Shown here piece after piece: positions 6,282 through 9,692 of a DNA stretch of 9,692 bases. The stretch is from Flavobacterium sp. (GTDB taxonomy: Bacteria; Bacteroidota; Bacteroidia; Flavobacteriales; Flavobacteriaceae): the NCBI GenBank assembly GCA_023253295.1, contig JALRGZ010000116.1:1-9692 (forward strand), read 5' to 3'. The stretch's first letter is position 1. Every line of letters begins with the position of its first letter. A model generated the notes under the pieces. It saw only the letters and a list, made by a program, of their open reading frames with translations. It did not search any database and was not told the origin of the DNA. The position numbers were made by a program, and so were the translations under genes.

Positions 6282-6289
6282 CAAAGTTA
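6282..6289 (-). promoter_or_regulatory. -7 promoter element of trmD
   Basis: TAACTTTG on the minus strand matches TAnnTTTG exactly, 26 bases before the trmD start. I find no TTG at the expected 17-23 bases upstream, so only half of the promoter is supported. Confidence 0.4.
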
Positions 6290-6380
6290 CAAAGTTTTTT
6301 AGGAGCTTATCTGGTATTGTGCTTTATTCTAGTAGGTTGAGATTAAATTTCTGGATATTAGAGTGTTAAAATATTAAAAC

Positions 6381-6413
6381 TTGTCTTTTGAATTGAAAAA
6401 AATAATATTTTTG
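6381..6413 (+). promoter_or_regulatory. Promoter of the YkuD_2-family gene
   Basis: TATTTTTG (6406-6413) matches TAnnTTTG exactly. TTG at 6381-6383 lies 22 bases upstream, within the known range; another TTG at 6388-6390 would be 15 bases away. The predicted leader is about 85 bases. This promoter and that of trmD point away from each other in the 248-base divergent gap (6256-6503), which holds nothing else I can support. Confidence 0.5.
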
Positions 6414-6503
6414 GGCGTCCCATATTTATAATATAGCTGTTGAATAAAGATTTTAATTTAAGAATTAGGTCTTTATGTTACAGTATAAACTTAACCGTTG
6501 TTG

Positions 6504-7118
6504 ATGAAGAATGTAATATTAGGTGTATTTGCAATAGGAATATTGTGTGGTTTTGGAGTGAGTTCCAAAAGTGTTCGAAAGATTCCGAATGTAACTCGAT
6601 TGGAGTTGGCAATCAAAGAAGAAAGAATTTCGGAACAAGTGGTTGCAATAAAGTCAATGTTGAAAACTAATCCTAAATTTAATAATGAAATCGCTTTTTT
6701 GCTGGATATGAAAATCATGTCGGGGAGAAATCGCTTTTTTGTTTACGATCTCAAAAATGATAGAATTATCGATCAGGGTTTGGTGGCTCATGGTCTTGGT
6801 TCCGGTTTTTATAGTGATTTGAAATTTAGCAACGAAAATAATTCCTATTGTACTTCTTTAGGAAAGTATTATATAGGTAAAAGTTATTTTGGTGAATATG
6901 GAAAAGCCTACAAGTTATACGGTTTAGAATCAACTAATAGTAATGCTTTTTTGCGAAATATAGTTTTGCATCAATATAATAAAGTGCCTTATGAAGAACA
7001 GAATACTTATATCTGTAATAGTTTAGGTTGTCCGATGGTAAATGAAATTTATTATAATAGAATTCAAAAGTGGATTGATAATTCAAAGTCTAATATCATC
7101 TTGGATATTTATTATTGA
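6504..7118 (+). CDS. Murein L,D-transpeptidase catalytic-domain family protein (YkuD_2 type), exported
   Basis: The 204-residue product starts with a hydrophobic signal sequence (residues ~3-20); the cysteine at 15 is preceded by Leu, so it is not a normal lipobox. The rest matches the YkuD_2 pattern common in Bacteroidota: NRFFVYDL (76-83), HGLGSGFYSDLKFSN (96-110) with SLGKYYIG after it, YGKAYKLYGLESTNSNAFLRNIVLH (132-156), and SLGCPMV (173-179). H156 and C176 are the likely catalytic pair, as in L,D-transpeptidases where Cys attacks the D-Ala-containing peptide stem. Action on peptidoglycan in the periplasm is inferred from the family; members are largely uncharacterised. I start at ATG 6504, not the in-frame TTG at 6498. 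The gene is alone in its transcript, between its own promoter and a hairpin terminator. Confidence 0.85.
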   Translation: MKNVILGVFAIGILCGFGVSSKSVRKIPNVTRLELAIKEERISEQVVAIKSMLKTNPKFNNEIAFLLDMKIMSGRNRFFVYDLKNDRIIDQGLVAHGLGSGFYSDLKFSNENNSYCTSLGKYYIGKSYFGEYGKAYKLYGLESTNSNAFLRNIVLHQYNKVPYEEQNTYICNSLGCPMVNEIYYNRIQKWIDNSKSNIILDIYY

Positions 7119-7142
7119 TTTTTCCTGTGTTTTTAGATGTAG

Positions 7143-7181
7143 TTCTCCAATAATGTTTCCTTAAATCTGTGGAGAATTTTT
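7143..7181 (+). terminator. Probable terminator after the YkuD_2 gene
   Basis: TTCTCCA (7143-7149) pairs perfectly with TGGAGAA (7170-7176), followed at once by five T's (7177-7181), 25 bases after the stop codon. The 20-base loop is long for a terminator, so strength is uncertain. The remaining gap to the next gene (7182-7307) holds no recognisable feature. Confidence 0.5.
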
Positions 7182-7307
7182 AAGCATTTAAATTATAAAG
7201 TTTTCCTAATAGTTTCTTTGAGGTTTTCTTTATGGCTAATTTTACAGTCTTTAAAGTATAAAAGAGAGGAGTTGTATTAAGGCAGATTTTACTGTTTTAG
7301 TGATTTT

Positions 7308-7336
7308 TTGTTTCTTTTTTAGCAAAAATACGTTCT
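7308..7336 (+). promoter_or_regulatory. Weak candidate promoter of the second MFS gene
   Basis: TTG (7308-7310) and, 18 bases on, TACGTTCT (7329-7336), which keeps the TA and the first two T's of TAnnTTTG but misses the last two positions. Position 32 bases before the start codon is sensible. Low certainty. Confidence 0.3.
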
Positions 7337-7367
7337 ACGGAAAATCTTAATTTACATTATTTTCAAA

Positions 7368-8552
7368 ATGCGTTTATCTAAAAACAATGTCCTTTTCATG
7401 GCTGTAGCTACTGGATTAATAGTAGCTAACTTGTATTATTGTCAACCTTTAATTGTTTTGATTGCAAATGAATTTAGCATCCCTAATTCTGAAGCAGGAA
7501 CAATTACTTATCTTACTCAGGCAGGTTATGCTATTGGGTTGTTTTTTATGGTTCCTTTAGGAGATAAAATTGAACGAAAAAGCCAAATTTTAATAACTAC
7601 TTTTGCAACGGTAATTGCTCTGATTGTTGCAGCTACTGCTCAAAATTTTCTCATTTTGGAAATTGCCTCGCTATTAATTGGGATTAGTTCTATTGTTCCT
7701 CAGCTTATTTTACCCTTGGCAGCTTCTTTGAGTGAGCCGGAACAAAGAGGAAAAGTTGTGGGAACAATTATGAGTGGTTTGTTAGTAGGGATTTTACTTT
7801 CGAGAACTTTAAGTGGTTTTATCGGTGAGGTTTTAGGATGGCGTGCGATGTTTTGGATAGCTGCAGCGATGTGTTTGTTTTTGTTGTTTGTCATTCAGAA
7901 AAAGTTTCCATATAACAAACCTGTTTTTCAGGGATCCTATGGTCAGTTAATAGGTTCGCTTTTTACTTTGATAAAAGAACAGCCTTTGTTACGCGAAGCA
8001 ACTTTAATTAATGTTTTTTCTTTTGCTCAGTTTGGTGCTTTTTGGACAACAATGGTTTTACTGCTTTCGGCAGAACCTTTTTTATTTAATAGTGCTACAA
8101 TTGGGTTGTTTGGAATTATAGGAGCTTCAGGTGCTTTAGCTGCTCCTTTGGTAGGTAGGCTGGGAGATAAAGGAAGTTCCAGAATAGCTGTAGGTTATGG
8201 ATGTATATTAATTGCTTTAAGTTTTGTAGTGTTTTATTTTTCATGTGATGCTATTGTTGGAATTGCATTAGGAATAGTACTTATAGATATAGGTTTGCAG
8301 GGAGTTCATATTTCTAATCAAACCCGCGTTTATTCGATATTACCTGAAGCGAGAAACAGAATGAATACGGTTTTTATGTCATTTAGTTTTTTAGGAACAG
8401 CTGCTGGTTCAGCCTATGGTTTGTTTTTATGGGAACTTGGCAGATGGCAGGCAGTAACTTTAGGGTGTCTTTTGTTGTCAGCTTGTGCTTTGGCAGTTTA
8501 TGGAATGACTTATAAAAACAAAAGGCAAGCATTAGAAAGCATCAACGAATAA
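7368..8552 (+). CDS. Major facilitator superfamily transporter (DHA1 / YnfM-like)
   Basis: This is a 394-residue inner-membrane protein with about 12 hydrophobic helices and a polar central loop around residues 175-205. Helix 1 contains NLYYCQPL (21-28), a form of the NLYYxQPLL motif typical of the AraJ/YnfM subgroup of proton-coupled MFS efflux carriers. The loop between helices 2 and 3 holds PLGDKIERK (63-71), a variant of the GxxxDxxGRR signature; a second copy, GRLGDKGSSR, appears at the equivalent place in the second half, as expected for the duplicated MFS fold. Substrate unknown. It is not closely similar to the other MFS protein here (1200-2471), so this is not a recent duplication. 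The next gene starts 44 bases downstream with its own -7 element, so co-transcription is possible but not required. Confidence 0.9.
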   Translation: MRLSKNNVLFMAVATGLIVANLYYCQPLIVLIANEFSIPNSEAGTITYLTQAGYAIGLFFMVPLGDKIERKSQILITTFATVIALIVAATAQNFLILEIASLLIGISSIVPQLILPLAASLSEPEQRGKVVGTIMSGLLVGILLSRTLSGFIGEVLGWRAMFWIAAAMCLFLLFVIQKKFPYNKPVFQGSYGQLIGSLFTLIKEQPLLREATLINVFSFAQFGAFWTTMVLLLSAEPFLFNSATIGLFGIIGASGALAAPLVGRLGDKGSSRIAVGYGCILIALSFVVFYFSCDAIVGIALGIVLIDIGLQGVHISNQTRVYSILPEARNRMNTVFMSFSFLGTAAGSAYGLFLWELGRWQAVTLGCLLLSACALAVYGMTYKNKRQALESINE

Positions 8553-8564
8553 AAAAATAATTTG

Positions 8565-8572
8565 TAAATTTG
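8565..8572 (+). promoter_or_regulatory. -7 promoter element of the cyclophilin-FKBP gene
   Basis: TAAATTTG matches TAnnTTTG exactly, 24 bases before the ATG at 8597. No TTG lies at the expected distance, which falls within the end of the MFS gene. The short leader is almost entirely A and T and has no Shine-Dalgarno site, as is usual in Bacteroidota. Confidence 0.45.
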
Positions 8573-8596
8573 CGCTTCAATAAAAAATTTTAAAAA

Positions 8597-9529
8597 ATGG
8601 AAAACGGAATATACGCTAAATTCAATACCGCTAAAGGATCGGTTTTAGTAAAATTAACTCACGATTTAACGCCTGGAACAGTAGGTAATTTTGTGGCTTT
8701 AGCTGAAGGAAATTTAGAAAATAATAAAAAACCTCAAGGAGTAAAATATTATGACGGATTAACTTTTCATAGAGTAATTCCTGATTTTATGATTCAAGGA
8801 GGATGCCCTTTAGGTTCAGGAACTGGAGATCCTGGATATAAATTTGATGATGAGTTCCACCCAAGCTTAAAGCACGATAAACCAGGGGTTCTTTCTATGG
8901 CCAATGCTGGTCCTGGTACTAACGGTTCTCAATTTTTTATTACCCACGTACCAACTTCTTGGTTGGATGGAAAACACACTGTTTTTGGTCATGTAATCGA
9001 AGGGCAAGAAGTAGTTGATGCAGTTGCTCAAGGTGATGTTTTGGAAACTTTGGAAATTATTCGTGTTGGAGAAGAAGCTCAAAAATGGAATGCTGTTGAG
9101 GCATTTAGAGTTTTTGAAGGAAACAGAAAAAAACGTTTAGAAGCTGAAAAAGCGGCTGCTGAAGAAGCTTTAGAAAAATTAGCTGCAGGATTCCAAAAAA
9201 CGGAAAGCGGATTGCGTTACCAATTTATCCAAAGAGGTGAGGGTAAAAAAGCGGAGAATGGAAAAACAGTTTCTGTACACTATACAGGACAATTGCCGGA
9301 CGGAAAAGTTTTTGATAGTTCTTATCCACGTAAAAAACCAATCGAATTCCCATTAGGACAAGGTAATGTAATTGAAGGATGGGACGAAGGTATTGCTTTA
9401 TTGCAAGTAGGAGACAAAGCTCGTTTTGTAATTCCTGCTCACTTAGGATACGGTTCTCGTGGAGCTGGAGGAGTGATTCCGCCAAACGCTACTTTGATTT
9501 TTGACGTTGAATTAATGGACGTTAAATAG
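8597..9529 (+). CDS. Dual-family peptidyl-prolyl isomerase: N-terminal cyclophilin fused to C-terminal FKBP
   Basis: The 310-residue protein carries two unrelated proline isomerase domains. The cyclophilin domain (~1-158) has FHRVIPDFMIQGG (57-69) with R59 and Q67, SQFFITHVP (111-119), and WLDGKH (122-127), matching CypA R55, Q63, F113, W121 and H126. A Lys/Glu/Ala-rich linker (~160-200), probably helical or coiled coil, leads to the FKBP domain (~205-310) with VHYTGQLPDGKVFDSS (227-242), VIEGWDEG (258-265), AHLGYGSRG (281-289) and FDVEL (302-306), matching FKBP12 Y26, F36, D37, V55, I56, W59, Y82 and F99. Both active sites appear intact. There is no signal peptide, so it should act in the cytoplasm on protein folding. 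Such cyclophilin-FKBP fusions (CFBP) are known from Flavobacterium. It seems to be the last gene of its unit, before a strong terminator. Confidence 0.96.
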   Translation: MENGIYAKFNTAKGSVLVKLTHDLTPGTVGNFVALAEGNLENNKKPQGVKYYDGLTFHRVIPDFMIQGGCPLGSGTGDPGYKFDDEFHPSLKHDKPGVLSMANAGPGTNGSQFFITHVPTSWLDGKHTVFGHVIEGQEVVDAVAQGDVLETLEIIRVGEEAQKWNAVEAFRVFEGNRKKRLEAEKAAAEEALEKLAAGFQKTESGLRYQFIQRGEGKKAENGKTVSVHYTGQLPDGKVFDSSYPRKKPIEFPLGQGNVIEGWDEGIALLQVGDKARFVIPAHLGYGSRGAGGVIPPNATLIFDVELMDVK

Positions 9530-9531
9530 TA

Positions 9532-9573
9532 TTTAAGATTTTAGAATTTAGATTGCAGATTTCAGAATGCAAT
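9532..9573 (+). repeat. Degenerate 7-bp repeat array, consensus about WTTNAGA
   Basis: Six consecutive 7-base units begin 3 bases after the isomerase stop codon: TTTAAGA, TTTTAGA, ATTTAGA, TTGCAGA, TTTCAGA, ATGCAAT. Five end in AGA; the sixth has decayed. The phase is unbroken. Similar heptad runs occur, to my recollection, between genes in many flavobacterial genomes. Confidence 0.7.
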
Positions 9574-9585
9574 TTTGATTAAAAT

Positions 9586-9625
9586 AAAAAAAGAGGTTTT
9601 CAAATTTTTGAAAACCTCTTTTTTT
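9586..9625. terminator. Strong bidirectional Rho-independent terminator
   Basis: A long perfect inverted repeat, AAGAGGTTTTCAA (9591-9603) with TTGAAAACCTCTT (9608-9620), closes a 4-base loop and is flanked by an A run (9586-9590) and a T run (to 9625), so it can end transcription on both strands. It ends the isomerase transcript and suggests a convergent gene may lie beyond the window. Confidence 0.92.
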
Positions 9626-9628
9626 ATG

Positions 9629-9692
<64 letters not shown>

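Noticed and set aside
6440..6718. Overlapping ORFs around the start of the YkuD_2 gene on both strands
   Set aside because: They are out-of-frame shadows with no recognisable domain, whereas the 6504 frame has clear family motifs.
7232..7261. Nine-codon ORF (MANFTVFKV) in the gap before the second MFS gene
   Set aside because: No ribosome site, no regulatory codon pattern or paired hairpins, and a length expected by chance.
1200..8552. The two MFS genes as a recent duplication
   Set aside because: Their motifs differ (LDFMVMSPLG and GFADKFDRKK versus NLYYCQPL and PLGDKIERK), so they belong to different subgroups.
8867..9485. Minus-strand ORFs inside the cyclophilin-FKBP gene
   Set aside because: Antisense to a gene with two clearly conserved domains, without a start signal or domain of their own.

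Overview
The window is mostly a stretch of low-GC chromosome from a Flavobacterium-like member of the Bacteroidota (about positions 420-9692). Three things point there. The gene families fit: a SusC-like TonB-dependent receptor with an N-terminal carboxypeptidase-regulatory-like domain, a monomeric NADP-dependent isocitrate dehydrogenase, and a cyclophilin-FKBP fusion. Shine-Dalgarno sequences are absent before these genes, whose leaders are A/T-rich instead. Matches to the Bacteroidota promoter (TTG, then TAnnTTTG) recur before most genes. The first ~415 bases look like something else. They hold the last 28 residues of one gene and the start of another gene with a strong AAGGAG ribosome site and an acidic, coiled-coil protein resembling virion scaffold proteins of marine or aquatic phages. 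Mid-gene, at about 405-422, this passes straight into the antisense of the TonB receptor gene, so both genes are broken at the same point. The simplest reading is a chimeric join (metagenome assembly or library), with illegitimate recombination as the alternative.

Layout: phage-like fragments 2-~420 (+); junction ~405-422; TonB-receptor N-terminal part to 1106 (-); MFS transporter 1200-2471 (-); terminator; isocitrate dehydrogenase 2575-4812 (-); terminator; rplS 5079-5429 (-), with its own promoter and a foldable leader; trmD 5578-6255 (-); then, divergently, a YkuD_2-type L,D-transpeptidase-family protein 6504-7118 (+); a second MFS transporter 7368-8552 (+); and a fused cyclophilin-FKBP peptidyl-prolyl isomerase 8597-9529 (+). 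A strong bidirectional terminator follows, flanked by 7-bp repeat arrays, and the window ends inside a perfect TCTGTCT array.

Most genes look monocistronic or nearly so. They cover core housekeeping: NADPH/2-oxoglutarate supply (icd), tRNA m1G37 methylation and ribosome assembly (trmD-rplS), protein folding (the isomerase), cell-wall chemistry (YkuD_2), plus two proton-coupled efflux-type permeases and an outer-membrane receptor. I see no defence island, biosynthetic cluster or complete mobile element. The points most worth a second look are the phage/host junction, the structured rplS leader, the 7-bp periodic intergenic arrays (one overlapping the rplS promoter), and the dual-family isomerase.
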